In this document: piece by piece, positions 26,091 to 35,752 of the stretch
Position numbering within the stretch: position 1 is the first letter of the stretch
Layout: every line of letters begins with the position of its first letter
Source: Spirosoma lacussanchae
GTDB taxonomy: Bacteria > Bacteroidota > Bacteroidia > Cytophagales > Spirosomataceae
Reading direction: 5' to 3'
DNA: 64,000 nucleotides
Assembly: GCF_005870035.1 (NCBI RefSeq)
Contig: NZ_SWJG01000001.1
Coordinates: forward strand, 1,041,639-1,105,638
Made by a program: the position numbers and the translations under genes
Notes under the pieces: model-generated
Databases searched by the model: none
What the model was told of the DNA's origin: nothing
Seen by the model: only the letters and a program-made list of their open reading frames with translations

Positions 26091-28466
26091 TTACCGGGCA
26101 ATCACCAGGCTCCCGCGTAATACCGGTTTTTCGGGCACTGTATAGACTGTGTAGGCATATAGGCCCGGCGGCAGCACGTTTCCGTTAAGCGTACCATCGA
26201 ACGGCTGCTTGTAGCCTTTGTCGGACCGGAATATAACCTCGCCCCAGCGGTTGAAGACCGTTACGACCGCATCCGGGAACGCTTCGATACCCGGCAGGTC
26301 CCAGGTGTCATTCATCCCATCGCCGTTGGGAGTGAAGGCTTCGGGTACCCATACGCGGCCATATACGGTGATATGAATCGTGTCCCGCGCTTCGCAGCCA
26401 GAGCTGTTGGCCACGTAAAGCGTATAGGTAATATCGCTCTGAATCGACTGAACCGTTGGGCTGGCCGCGTTTGCATTGTCCAGATACTGCCCCGATGCCC
26501 ATTGAAACTGATTCGGATTACCAGTCAGGCCCGGGGTCAGGGCGAACGTATTGCCTTTGTAGGTAATGATGGAGTCGGCCAGGTCGATGGTGGGAATAGG
26601 CGATACAACGGCCGTTCGGGTGGCTACTACCCCGGCGCATTCGGGCGCTGGTTTTACCGTATAGGTGATGGTGTGATTCCCAATGCCGGCCCGTAGTGGG
26701 CTGAACTCATCTTCTGCTACGCCCGTGCCCTCGTAGATTCCGCCCGCCGGCTTGCCCTGCAGGCTGTAGGCCGGTGCGTTGGGACCACAAACGGCCGGTA
26801 GCGAATCGAGCAGGACCGTAATGGGCGGTACCGGGGTGATGCTGATCGGGGCCGACACGCCCTGACAGCCATAAATGTCTTCGGCTGTTACGACATAGGA
26901 CCCAACGGCCGAAATGCTGTACTGAGCAGACGTAACCCCTGCTACGGGCTGTCCATTATGCTGCCAGCTGTACGTAAGTCCACCGCTTCCCCGTAAGCTC
27001 AGGGTCGCTTGCGGGCAAAGCCGGTTGAAGCCCGATTCAGACGTAACAACCGCCGAAACCGCTGCCGAGCGCGACACATCGGCCGTGTCGGTGCGCGACA
27101 GGCAACCCAGTGTCTTGTGGGTCATGACAACCCAGTATCGTCCCGGCTGGCTGGTTCGCAGCGAGTCGACGGTTTGACCGGCCAGGGGAAGGCCATTGCG
27201 GAACCACTGGTAAGTCACCTCCGTTTCGGACGATTCGGCGCTCAGGCTAACGCTCCCCGTTGTGGCGCATAAATGCCCGGCAGTGGCTAATCGGGCGTCG
27301 CTACCGACTACAGATACCGCCAGCACCTCTGAATTACCAACTTTGCTGCATATGTTTTTTGTTGAAGCAACAACCGTATACAGGCCGGTAGCCCGGGCCG
27401 CCAGGGTGGCGCTGGTTGCCCCCGACAGGTTGACACCATCACGGCGCCACTGGTAGTTCCAGTTGGGATCGAACGACGCTTCGAGCACGGCCGAATCGCT
27501 CCGGCAGATTGTGGTACTTTGCTGGCCGGGGCGGGTAACAATCTGTACCGTTGGCTCTGGGGTTCGGGCTGGTGGACAATCAACGACCAGAAACTGGAAA
27601 TCACGCCGTACCTCCCCGATTTTCACCCCGTTGCGAAATTCTTCGACCCGTACCGCAAAGACGAATAACCCAAGCTGGGTAGCTGTTACGGATAGCTGTC
27701 CGGTCTGGGCATTGACGCGCAGGGGCTGGCTGGCTTTGATGGCGTTATCGGCGCTATAGCCGGCGGCCCAGGTTACGTCGGGGTAGGGCGCCGGTGCCAC
27801 AATATTACCCTGCCCCTGGCCATTCCCGTTTTTTTGGTTCAGGGGCGTAATCATTGAGTAGCGCAGCTCGTCGCCATCGGCGTCTGTGCCACCGAACGGA
27901 AAGGTAAACGGTTCGTTGATACAGATATACTCGCCGTTGATAGCCGGAAAGCGGGGTGATGAGTTAACGAACAGGCGGCCTCCCTGAACCAGCGCCGGAA
28001 ACTCCATGTAAAAGGTATATCCCGTCTGGACCGGGTTGACCAGGTTGGTAATACTGCCGTTGCGATTACGCGTCTGATAAGAGATATAATACCCTTCCGG
28101 GTCGCTGTACGTGGCCGGGTCGAGCTGGATAGTGGCTTCAAAGGTGGCCACGATGAAGCTGAGATTACGCTGATCGGCGCAGACGGAGTTCGCATAGATG
28201 ACAGGCTGGCGCTGGCCGGTTTCGCTAACGGTGAATGACAGCATGAGCCCATTGTCGCGCTTACGAAATATGCCCAGTGTTCCTCCGCCCTGCTGATCGG
28301 CCCGGCGCCCGGCTTCCATGTAGTTGGTCACGATGATTCGATAGGCGCCGGGTACTGTGCCGAGGGAACGCATCTCAATCTGCCCACCTACCTGATGGGT
28401 TGCCCATAGTGAACCGGGTACAAGGATCAGTAAAATCCAGACAAAGACAAATAGAGTTAGCCGCAT
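26091..28466 (-). CDS. Large secreted protein with T9SS type B (gliding motility) C-terminal sorting domain
   Basis: The 791-aa protein starts at 28466 (MRLTLFVFVWILLIL), giving a signal peptide to about residue 24; the upstream ATG adds a non-signal leader. The middle is a series of Ig/PKD-like beta domains (WFRNGLPLAGQTVDSL and YSWQHNGQPVAGVTSA repeats). The C-terminal about 90 residues are the CHU_C domain (VPEAFTPNGDGMNDTW, FNRWGEVIF, LPPGLYAYTVY), which directs export by the type IX secretion system and surface attachment. It implies T9SS genes elsewhere in the genome. A role in adhesion or gliding is likely but not shown. Confidence 0.9.
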   Translation of the reverse strand: MRLTLFVFVWILLILVPGSLWATHQVGGQIEMRSLGTVPGAYRIIVTNYMEAGRRADQQGGGTLGIFRKRDNGLMLSFTVSETGQRQPVIYANSVCADQRNLSFIVATFEATIQLDPATYSDPEGYYISYQTRNRNGSITNLVNPVQTGYTFYMEFPALVQGGRLFVNSSPRFPAINGEYICINEPFTFPFGGTDADGDELRYSMITPLNQKNGNGQGQGNIVAPAPYPDVTWAAGYSADNAIKASQPLRVNAQTGQLSVTATQLGLFVFAVRVEEFRNGVKIGEVRRDFQFLVVDCPPARTPEPTVQIVTRPGQQSTTICRSDSAVLEASFDPNWNYQWRRDGVNLSGATSATLAARATGLYTVVASTKNICSKVGNSEVLAVSVVGSDARLATAGHLCATTGSVSLSAESSETEVTYQWFRNGLPLAGQTVDSLRTSQPGRYWVVMTHKTLGCLSRTDTADVSRSAAVSAVVTSESGFNRLCPQATLSLRGSGGLTYSWQHNGQPVAGVTSAQYSISAVGSYVVTAEDIYGCQGVSAPISITPVPPITVLLDSLPAVCGPNAPAYSLQGKPAGGIYEGTGVAEDEFSPLRAGIGNHTITYTVKPAPECAGVVATRTAVVSPIPTIDLADSIITYKGNTFALTPGLTGNPNQFQWASGQYLDNANAASPTVQSIQSDITYTLYVANSSGCEARDTIHITVYGRVWVPEAFTPNGDGMNDTWDLPGIEAFPDAVVTVFNRWGEVIFRSDKGYKQPFDGTLNGNVLPPGLYAYTVYTVPEKPVLRGSLVIAR

Positions 28467-28567
28467 ACAACCACTGTTACCTGAAACGCTACATTCACTC
28501 AGCACTCTGATACTGTAAATGCCACGCTATGCGGATGCACCGATGCAGTAGCCGACGAACTCTATTA

Positions 28568-28597
28568 CCTAATAGGATGGATACCTAATAGGATGGA
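28568..28597. repeat. Short tandem direct repeat
   Basis: The 14-mer CCTAATAGGATGGA occurs twice, 16 bases apart, in the 276-base gap between the T9SS protein and the USP gene. No gene is seen in that gap. Confidence 0.7.
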
Positions 28598-28742
28598 AGT
28601 TAATAGATTGCCAGGCGACGCGCCAATTTTGTTTTCGTACGGTAGGTAGTGATGCGCTATTTGCTGGATAGTCCCGATACGCCGGAACGCTTCGGTTCGT
28701 TGCGTCGCTTCCGAAATGGTACGACAGCGGTATAAGCGGATG

Positions 28743-29471
28743 TTACCTGGGCTGGTGATAAACCAGAACCGGTACGTCCGATGTCTCGATCAGGGCCGAG
28801 GTCCGGTTCGGGTGGAGCAGCCCATCCAGAAAACCCGATTGGGGGTAGAGCTGCATGACAATCAGGTCGACGGGCGGATTTTTGAGCTGGTCTTCGGTCA
28901 GTATCTGCAGTTGCGCATCGAAGGTATCGACGAGAGAATCGGTCTGGGCCGACACGTTGGCCTGGGTCGTTCCCGACTGCATGGCATAGGCAATGGTGCG
29001 GATCTGCGCCTGGGGAGCCAGGGTGCCTTCTTCGACCATAGGAACGATGAGAACCGGGCAGATGGCGGAGTCAGCAACTTCCGAAACGGCACTGCCAGCC
29101 AGTCGGTCAAAGAAACTGCTAAGCGAGTTGCGGCCCATGATGATCAGATCCGCCGAGGTTTCGCGGGCTGCGTCGAGAATTTCATCGTCAACGGAGCCGA
29201 TCCGCCAGTCTGTCACGACAGAGAGGCCTTCAGCCTGGAGGTTAGCGGCCAGTTGCGACAGGCGTTGCTGGCTTATCTCTTCAATCTCCTGCGAAGCGGC
29301 CAGGCCCAGGCCCGGATCGCCCAGGGTAGGCAGAGTCGTGTCGGCAATCATGGGCTGGTACACGTGCAGCAGGGTGATCGTGGCGCCCGTCTTGCGGGCA
29401 AACAGTCGAACCCAGTTTAACGGAGCGGTGGTGCTGGACGAAAAATCAGTTGGGAAAAGTAGGTTTGTCAT
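28743..29471 (-). CDS. Universal stress protein family protein
   Basis: The 242-aa protein starts at 29471 (MTNLLFPTDFSSST), the usual first strand of a USP domain. The first domain (1-145) ends with ADLIIMGRNSLSSFFDRLAG and ADSAICPVLIVP. The nucleotide motif G-2x-G-9x-G(S/T) is incomplete, since GRNS replaces GxxG, so ATP binding is doubtful. The second half is a degenerate USP repeat (VDLIVMQLYPQSGF, SDVPVLVYH). Tandem USPs of this kind are common in Bacteroidota and linked to stress or starvation. It appears monocistronic. Confidence 0.85.
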   Translation of the reverse strand: MTNLLFPTDFSSSTTAPLNWVRLFARKTGATITLLHVYQPMIADTTLPTLGDPGLGLAASQEIEEISQQRLSQLAANLQAEGLSVVTDWRIGSVDDEILDAARETSADLIIMGRNSLSSFFDRLAGSAVSEVADSAICPVLIVPMVEEGTLAPQAQIRTIAYAMQSGTTQANVSAQTDSLVDTFDAQLQILTEDQLKNPPVDLIVMQLYPQSGFLDGLLHPNRTSALIETSDVPVLVYHQPR

Positions 29472-29706
29472 AACAGTTGATGCTGGCAGGGGGCCTGTCA
29501 GTTTGCCCGCCTGGTGGTTCACTGTCACTGATAACCAGGAACAGACAACTGTGTTTACGGCGAATACCTACTCCTACACCCCAATCCAGCCAGGGGGCCG
29601 GGTTGCCTTTCTCCCGTTCAGTTTCCTAAACTAACCGATTGGTTGGGTAAATATTTATTGTAAGGTGCTGTTTGTCAGTATTTAGGGGCAAAGTGATATA
29701 GTCCTA

Positions 29707-29714
29707 TAGCTTTG
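29707..29714 (+). promoter_or_regulatory. -7 box upstream of the four-helix membrane protein gene
   Basis: TAGCTTTG, an exact TAnnTTTG match, 46 bases before the ATG at 29760. It supports that start over the ATG at 29712, which would lie inside the promoter. Confidence 0.5.
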
Positions 29715-29759
29715 CTTGTGATTATATTTGTTGCCAAAATTACTACAGCCTTTCCTCTC

Positions 29760-30260
29760 ATGACATCAGTAAACAAAACCCTACTCATCAGTGCGTTCTG
29801 CGCACTTGCGTTTTACAGCTACGGAACCGCCATGATGGACTATTTCGTCGCTTATCCGTCGCGGGCCCTGATGGGGGTGCCTAATTTTGTGACCTATCAC
29901 GCGCTTCACGAACAACGCATGATACCGGAACATATCATACCGTTCCTGTTACTGACTATCCTCAACGGGCTTATCATCTGGAAACGACCCGCCGGTATAT
30001 CGGGCTGGCTCCTGTGGGTGTCGTTAGTTTGTCTGCTCATCGACTGGCTCCTGATGCTGTTCGTGCCGATGTCCGCCACCCTCCCGTCTACGCTACCCGA
30101 AGAACAGGGGCATACGTTGATGCGGCTGGTAATCGATACTAATAATGGCCGTATCCTGCTCGAATCGGTACATACGGTGCTGGCGTTTATTATGCTGTGC
30201 CAGCACGCTATCTATGGCATCAACCAACGCCTGACCGATCAGCCTGTCGGGTCTCACTGA
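29760..30260 (+). CDS. Four-helix integral membrane protein of unknown function
   Basis: The 166-aa protein has four hydrophobic segments (about residues 6-24, 54-72, 80-101 and 133-153). Conserved-looking residues lie in the first periplasmic loop (YHALHEQRMIPEH, with His residues). The layout resembles DUF1772-type small membrane proteins, but I cannot assign it. The start at 29760 is preferred because of the promoter box just upstream. Its last codons and stop form the left arm of the terminator hairpin that follows. Confidence 0.6.
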   Translation: MTSVNKTLLISAFCALAFYSYGTAMMDYFVAYPSRALMGVPNFVTYHALHEQRMIPEHIIPFLLLTILNGLIIWKRPAGISGWLLWVSLVCLLIDWLLMLFVPMSATLPSTLPEEQGHTLMRLVIDTNNGRILLESVHTVLAFIMLCQHAIYGINQRLTDQPVGSH

Positions 30261-30293
30261 CCAACGCCAGGCTGGCCAGTGAGACCCGACAGG
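30243..30293 (+). terminator. Hairpin overlapping the stop codon, between convergent genes
   Basis: Perfect 17-bp inverted repeat (CCTGTCGGGTCTCACTG and complement) with a 17-base loop. The left arm contains the last five sense codons and most of the TGA. No long T-run follows (CCGTTTGAAC), so it may act as an mRNA 3' stabiliser as much as a terminator. Confidence 0.6.
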
Positions 30294-30305
30294 CCGTTTG
30301 AACTA

Positions 30306-31274
30306 CTAGTCAGTGTTGCGGGCTTTGGGGTCGGGCGTAACGATGGAGGCTATTTCAGGGACTCTGTTTAATTTTTCGATGGCCAGCAGTTGTTTCATGG
30401 TCTTTTCCATGCCTTCGGTCGACCCATCGAGGAAGATAACGTTGCCCCGGCTGTTTTCGGCAAAATGCTTAACGGCTTCCGTCCAGATCGAGAAGAGGAT
30501 TAGAGACGCGTCGAGATCGGCTTCGCTCATGACCTTGGCCGACTCGGCCATACCTCTGGCTACTTCCTCGCGGAACAGCGCCACACCCTGACCCCGCAGC
30601 TGAGCGGCCGTTTTTTCGGCTTCGGCGGATATTTTTATGGCATTTCCTTCGGCTTCGGCCGCTTTGGTTTTGGTGATGAGCAGCGCCTGCCCTTCGTTCT
30701 CAGCGGCTGCCTTGAGGTTGGAGGAGGCTACTACCTGCGCCATCGAGCGCATGATTACCTCGTCGAACGCAATGTCATTCAGTTGCAGGTCGGTCAGGTG
30801 ATAGCCCCAGCTTTCGAGCAGGCTGTCGAGCTGGGATTTGACGTGTTCGATAATTTCGGAGCGCAGGGCCAGAATCTCGGACTGCCGCTTGGTGGCTACA
30901 AAACTACGGATGGACCCTTCGATGGTGCGGGTGAGCGCCTGCATGAACGAAACCTCGTTAATAAACTTGAACGCCACGTTTTTAATAGTTTCTTCGGCCT
31001 GGTTCAGGACCGAATAAACCAGCATAGCCTTGAAATTAACGTTGGCCTGGTCGGCGGTAATGGCCTGGAACGCCAGCTCGACCGACCGGTTCTGGATGGA
31101 GATGCGCCGGTAGATGAACTCGATAAAAGGAATCTTGAAGTTCAGCCCCGGGGTCATAACGCGGGCATATTTCCCGAAAATGGTAATAACCGCCACTGTA
31201 CCCTGCTGAACGATAACGACAGACAGGAACGCGATAAGTACTGCCAGAAAGAACAGGATGCTTAGAATAATCAT
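30306..31274 (-). CDS. SPFH/Band 7 (stomatin-like) membrane protein
   Basis: The 322-aa protein has one N-terminal transmembrane helix (residues 3-25), then the SPFH/Band 7 domain (about 26-200: QQGTVAVITIFGKYARVMTPGLNFKIPFIE) and a long helical coiled-coil region rich in Ala/Glu (AAENEGQALLITKTKAAEAEGNAIKI-type, 200-250). Such proteins form oligomeric rings or membrane microdomains and often associate with FtsH-type proteases. No NfeD partner is adjacent. It is separate from polA, which ends further along the same strand, with a terminator between. Confidence 0.88.
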   Translation of the reverse strand: MIILSILFFLAVLIAFLSVVIVQQGTVAVITIFGKYARVMTPGLNFKIPFIEFIYRRISIQNRSVELAFQAITADQANVNFKAMLVYSVLNQAEETIKNVAFKFINEVSFMQALTRTIEGSIRSFVATKRQSEILALRSEIIEHVKSQLDSLLESWGYHLTDLQLNDIAFDEVIMRSMAQVVASSNLKAAAENEGQALLITKTKAAEAEGNAIKISAEAEKTAAQLRGQGVALFREEVARGMAESAKVMSEADLDASLILFSIWTEAVKHFAENSRGNVIFLDGSTEGMEKTMKQLLAIEKLNRVPEIASIVTPDPKARNTD

Positions 31275-31346
31275 ACGTGTCAGGTTAAGAATAAGTAAAG
31301 CAATGTACAGCTTTGGGTGATAGCTGCAACCGGAGCGGGCTTAAAC

Positions 31347-31385
31347 AAAAACCGGATGCTGCACCAAAGTACAGCATCCGGTTTT
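31347..31385 (-). terminator. Terminator of polA
   Basis: Stem AAAAACCGGATGCTG-type arms with an ACCAAAG-type loop, T-rich on the minus-strand side, 65 bases after the polA stop. Confidence 0.8.
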
Positions 31386-31449
31386 GCGATTGTAGAGATA
31401 TTGTATGACCGGGTGGCTGAGCCGATGAATCTACCGCAAGGCGGATGAA

Positions 31450-34400
31450 CTAGTGGGCCACCAGCCAGTTTTCTCCGACGCCGATGCCGGTTTCCATCTG
31501 AACCCCCATCGGAATAGCGTTCTTCATGATATGATCGACATGCTCGCGCAGCAGATCGAGCTCATCGCGGTGGGCGTCGAATACCAGTTCGTCATGTACC
31601 GTCAGGATCATCTTTGATTTCAGCTTTTCCCGGCGCATGAAGTCATGGATCTGGATCATGGCAATCTTCAGCATATCGGCTGCGCTCCCCTGAATAGGCG
31701 CGTTTACGGCGTTTCGTTCGGCAAACATGCGGTCGGTTACGTTGCGGGAGTTGATGTCGCGCAGATACCGGCGCCGACCCAGAATCGTTTCAGCGTATCC
31801 GAACCCACGCGCCTTCTCAACGCTCTGGTCCATGTAGGCTTTGATGGCCGGAAACTCGGCGAAATACTCATCGATAATCTGGGCCGCTTCCTTGCGCGGA
31901 ATCTTCAGTCGCTGGCTCAGGCCAAACGACGATATGCCGTAGATGATGCCGAAGTTAATGGTTTTGGCCTTCCGGCGCATGTCGCTGGTAACGTCGTTGA
32001 GTCCCACGTGGAAGACCTTACTGGCCGTCTGCGTATGGATATCGACGTTGTTGTTGAACGCATCGAGCATGGTCTGGTCACCGCTGAAGGCGGCCATGAT
32101 CCGGAGTTCGATCTGCGAATAATCGGCCGACATAATCAGGAACTCCGGCCCGCGCGGCACAAACGCCTTCCGTATTTCCTGACCACGGGGGGTACGGATC
32201 GGGATGTTCTGCAGGTTGGGATTGGCCGATGAAAGCCGCCCCGTGCTGGCCACGGCCTGGTTGAAGGAGGTATGAATGCGGCCCGTACGCTTGCTGATCA
32301 GTAACGGCAGCGCGTCGACGTAGGTGTTCTTCAGTTTGATAAGCTCCCGGTAGTCGAGGATTTTGCGGGCAATTTCGTGCTCTTCTTCCAGCTTCGACAA
32401 AATTTCTTCGCCGGTGGCGTACTGGCCGGTGCGGGTTTTCTTGGCGTTCTTGTCGAGCTTGAGTTTGTCGAACAAAACCTCGCCGAGCTGCTTCGGCGAC
32501 CCGATGTTGAACGACTCGCCCGCAATCTGAAAAATCTCCTGCTGTACCTGACGCATGTCTACCTCAAGCGTAGCCGACAGTTCGGCCAGGGCGTTGGTAT
32601 CGAGGGTGATGCCTTCCAGCTCCAGATCGGCCAGTACCTGCACAAGCGGCATCTCGACCTGATCGAACAGTTTGTGCAGGCTGTCCTTTTCGAGCCGGGG
32701 CGCGAAGGCGTTGCGCAGTTGCAGGGTGATGTCGGCATCCTCGCCCGCGTACTCCACTATTTTCTGCACGTCTACATCGCGCATGGTCAGCTGTCCCTTT
32801 CCTTTCTTACCGATCAGGGCCTCGATCTCAACGGGCTGGTAGTTGAGATAGGTCATGGCCATCATGTCCATATTGTGGCGCATTTCCGGCTCGATCAGGT
32901 AGTGGGCAATCATGGTGTCGAACAGTTTGCCCTGTACCTCGACGCCGTACTTTTTCAGCATCAGCAGGTCGTACTTGAGGTTCTGTCCGATTTTTTCGAT
33001 AGCCGGATTCTCGAATACCGGCTTAAACTGATCAACAATGGCCTGGGCTTCGGCGCGGTTGTCCGGAACGGGTACGTAGAAAGCCTCGCCCGGGCGGTAA
33101 GCGAACGATAGCCCGACCAGATCGGCCTCAACGGGGTCGATGGCCGTTGTTTCCGAGTCGAAACAGAGGCTGCTCTGAAGGCTCAGGTAATGGACCAGAC
33201 TGGCCCGCAGCTCGGCCGTGTCGACCAGTCGGTAGTCGTGAATGACCGAGAGTATATTTTTTCGGCGCTCGGGCTGAACCTCGTCAATCTCGTAGTCGGG
33301 AAAAACGTCCAGATACGCTGGCTCGCTGGTTTCGGTGACGGTAGCGCCTGGCGCATCGTCGGTCGTTTTGGTATCGGTAACGGCATCTGGTGTGGCTGCC
33401 GACGCCGACGCGACCGGGGCTTTCACCTTCGTACGCTTCGGTTTGTCGGCGGGTTGGGCCGCAGCCGGAGACGCCGAGTCGAAATCGAAGGGCAGGTCGT
33501 CAGCGCCCGATGGCTTTACCGCGCTCATGTTGGGGAACGGCAGGAAGGCAGGTACCTGATCGGCGGGCGAATCGAACAGATTCATCTGAGCCGGTGGGTT
33601 GTTCTGAAAGGCAGTGGGGAGCGGCTTTTCGTCGTAGGTACCGCCGAGCAGCCGCGTTTTCATCTGCCGGAACTCCAGCTCATCGAGCAGGGCGGCCAGC
33701 CGGGGTTTGTCGTATTCGGTATGCCGCAACCGGTCTTCGTCGAAGTCGACCGGAACATCGAGGTGGATGGTAGCCAGCTGTTTCGAGAGCATGCCCTGCT
33801 CCGCAAAGTTAACAACGTTCTCTTTGAGTTTGCCCTTCAGTTGGTCGGCACTGGCAATCAGATTCTCGACCGAGCCGAAGTCGGCAATGAGCTTCTGAGC
33901 CGTTTTTTCGCCAATGCCCGGAATGCCCGGAATGTTATCGACCGAGTCGCCAACGAGTCCGAGCATATCGGTAACCTGCTCGATACGTTCGATCTGCCAG
34001 CGCTCCAGGACTTCGGCTACCCCCAGCTTCTCGGCGGGCTTACCCATAAAGGCGGGCTTGTAGATATGAACGTGCTCTTCGACCAGCTGTCCGTAGTCTT
34101 TATCGGGCGTCATCATATAGACCTCAAAATCGGCGCGGGCCGCCTTCTTGGCGATGGTCCCGATAATGTCATCGGCTTCGTAGCCATCCATGATCAGAAT
34201 CGGGATGTGCATGGCTTCGATGATCTGTTTGATGTAGGGCGTAGCCACGCTGATGTCTTCGGGCTGCGACTGCCGGGTGGCTTTGTACATCGGAAACTGT
34301 TCGTGCCGGAAGGTTTTCTTCGACGAGTCGAAGGCAACACCGATGTGGGTCGGTTTTTCTTTCGACAACACCTCGATCATGGCGTTCATGAAGCCGAAGA

Positions 34401-34518
34401 TGGCCGAGGTATTGACCCCTCTGGATGAGATGCGGGGGGCTTTGCTGAACGCAAAATGCGCGCGGTAGATAAGAGCCAGCGCGTCTAACAAAAACAGTTT
34501 TTTCTGTGGTTTAGCCAT
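31450..34518 (-). CDS. polA: DNA polymerase I
   Basis: The 1022-aa enzyme starts at 34518 (MAKPQKKLFLLDALALIYRA); the ATG seven codons upstream is less likely. The 5'-nuclease domain occupies 1-300 (DGYEADDIIGT, VGDSVDNIPGIPGIGEKTA). The 3'-5' exonuclease starts near 445 with FDSETTAID, keeping the D and E ligands, so proofreading may be active. The polymerase domain has motif A (SADYSQIELR), motif B (RRKAKTINFGIIYGISS) and motif C (VHDELVFD). It is about 90 residues longer than E. coli Pol I because of an Ala/Pro/Thr-rich linker around 310-430. It fills gaps in repair and removes RNA primers. Confidence 0.97.
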   Translation of the reverse strand: MAKPQKKLFLLDALALIYRAHFAFSKAPRISSRGVNTSAIFGFMNAMIEVLSKEKPTHIGVAFDSSKKTFRHEQFPMYKATRQSQPEDISVATPYIKQIIEAMHIPILIMDGYEADDIIGTIAKKAARADFEVYMMTPDKDYGQLVEEHVHIYKPAFMGKPAEKLGVAEVLERWQIERIEQVTDMLGLVGDSVDNIPGIPGIGEKTAQKLIADFGSVENLIASADQLKGKLKENVVNFAEQGMLSKQLATIHLDVPVDFDEDRLRHTEYDKPRLAALLDELEFRQMKTRLLGGTYDEKPLPTAFQNNPPAQMNLFDSPADQVPAFLPFPNMSAVKPSGADDLPFDFDSASPAAAQPADKPKRTKVKAPVASASAATPDAVTDTKTTDDAPGATVTETSEPAYLDVFPDYEIDEVQPERRKNILSVIHDYRLVDTAELRASLVHYLSLQSSLCFDSETTAIDPVEADLVGLSFAYRPGEAFYVPVPDNRAEAQAIVDQFKPVFENPAIEKIGQNLKYDLLMLKKYGVEVQGKLFDTMIAHYLIEPEMRHNMDMMAMTYLNYQPVEIEALIGKKGKGQLTMRDVDVQKIVEYAGEDADITLQLRNAFAPRLEKDSLHKLFDQVEMPLVQVLADLELEGITLDTNALAELSATLEVDMRQVQQEIFQIAGESFNIGSPKQLGEVLFDKLKLDKNAKKTRTGQYATGEEILSKLEEEHEIARKILDYRELIKLKNTYVDALPLLISKRTGRIHTSFNQAVASTGRLSSANPNLQNIPIRTPRGQEIRKAFVPRGPEFLIMSADYSQIELRIMAAFSGDQTMLDAFNNNVDIHTQTASKVFHVGLNDVTSDMRRKAKTINFGIIYGISSFGLSQRLKIPRKEAAQIIDEYFAEFPAIKAYMDQSVEKARGFGYAETILGRRRYLRDINSRNVTDRMFAERNAVNAPIQGSAADMLKIAMIQIHDFMRREKLKSKMILTVHDELVFDAHRDELDLLREHVDHIMKNAIPMGVQMETGIGVGENWLVAH

Positions 34519-34686
34519 TCGATAAAAGTCGCAGATCAATTCGCCAAAGGTCGAAAGTCGGGCTCAGAAAGCCTACTTGCGCCCTGATAAATTGACGATA
34601 AACTGGGGTGTTGGGTATACAAATACAACAGCCAAAACCGGGTTTTGATTCAGGATGCGGCTTTGGGTGACTCGCCGGCGACCCAT

Positions 34687-34720
34687 AAAAAAACGGACCA
34701 GTCTCTAAAGGCTGGTCCGT
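34687..34720 (-). terminator. Terminator of the second FAS1 gene
   Basis: Stem ACGGACCAG / CTGGTCCGT with a 10-base loop, followed on the minus strand by seven T, 30 bases past the stop codon. Confidence 0.88.
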
Positions 34721-34749
34721 ACTCTCACAGGTAGGAATTCGGATAAAAA

Positions 34750-35724
34750 CTACGGTAGTAACACCCGGTCGATTTTGTGAATCACCCCGTTGGTGGCGTT
34801 AATGTCAGCTGTTGTCACGTTTGATACGTTGGTACCGTTGCCACGGCTAAGCAGCGTAACCGCGTTGTTGCTACCGACGGCTACTGTCACTGAGCCACCG
34901 CCAAAAGTGGTTACGGGACCATTCACCAGCGTTGGCGAGTAAGCGCGGGCCGGGGCAACCACGTGGTTGGTTAATACGGCCGTCAGTGTGGCAACCGGAG
35001 CCGCGTTGATGGCGGCTACGTCAGCAAAACCGGCTGCGTTGAAGGCGGCATTGGTTGGCGCGAATACGGTAATTGGCGTCGTTCCGCCCAGAGCTCCCGT
35101 TACGGCTGTACCACCCCGCTGGGCAGCGGCTACCAGCAGCGACAGTTGTGGATCGGCAGCCGCTAGTTGCAGTACGTTACCGGCCGGTGGCATCAGAACC
35201 CGATCAATTACGTGAACCACACCGTTGGTAGCCGGATTGTCGGCCTGCTGTACGCGGGCGTTATTAACCGATACCGAGCCTGAGCTGGCTTTGGTAACGA
35301 AAATCGGTGCATTGCCCGAAACCGAAGTCGGATACGAGGTCTGTGCCGTCGGGATAGCCGACGATGCTACGGCCGTGCCGCTCACGACGTGATACAACAG
35401 AATGTTGCTCAGGGTAGCTACCGGAGCTGCATTGATAGCAGCCGCATCGGCAAAACCAGCCGCCCGGAAGGCGTCATCCGTAGGAGCAAATACCGTAAAA
35501 GGACCGTTGCCCGACAGGGTTGTTGCCAAGCCCGCCCGCGTAACTGCTGCTTCGAGGAGCGTAAACTGGTTTCCTGAAACGACCAGATCAACAATATTTT
35601 GCGGGGGAGGAATTGTCGGATTTTCTTCGTCTTTACAGGCCGAAAACGTCAGGGCCAGCGCCAGGAACAGGCTAGACAATAAACCAAACGCCCGGAGCGA
35701 TTGCTTAGAGGTTTTAGCGAACAT
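34750..35724 (-). CDS. Fasciclin (FAS1) lipoprotein with two FAS1 domains
   Basis: The 324-aa protein has a lipoprotein signal (residues 1-30, lipobox FSAC, Cys30). Two FAS1 domains lie at about 45-180 and 185-324. H1-type motifs are FTVFAPTDDAF and ITVFAPTNAAF, and both domains end in IHxIDRVLLP or IDRVLMP. It lacks the long Thr/Gly/Pro linker of the gene at 3075-4169, so the domains sit closer to the membrane anchor. Probable adhesion or matrix role at the outer membrane. It is monocistronic with its own terminator. Confidence 0.92.
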   Translation of the reverse strand: MFAKTSKQSLRAFGLLSSLFLALALTFSACKDEENPTIPPPQNIVDLVVSGNQFTLLEAAVTRAGLATTLSGNGPFTVFAPTDDAFRAAGFADAAAINAAPVATLSNILLYHVVSGTAVASSAIPTAQTSYPTSVSGNAPIFVTKASSGSVSVNNARVQQADNPATNGVVHVIDRVLMPPAGNVLQLAAADPQLSLLVAAAQRGGTAVTGALGGTTPITVFAPTNAAFNAAGFADVAAINAAPVATLTAVLTNHVVAPARAYSPTLVNGPVTTFGGGSVTVAVGSNNAVTLLSRGNGTNVSNVTTADINATNGVIHKIDRVLLP

Positions 35725-35752
35725 AATGTTTCGATTTGTTATTGGTTATTAA

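Noticed and set aside
28568..28597. CRISPR-like repeats
   Set aside because: Only two short copies with no spacer structure.
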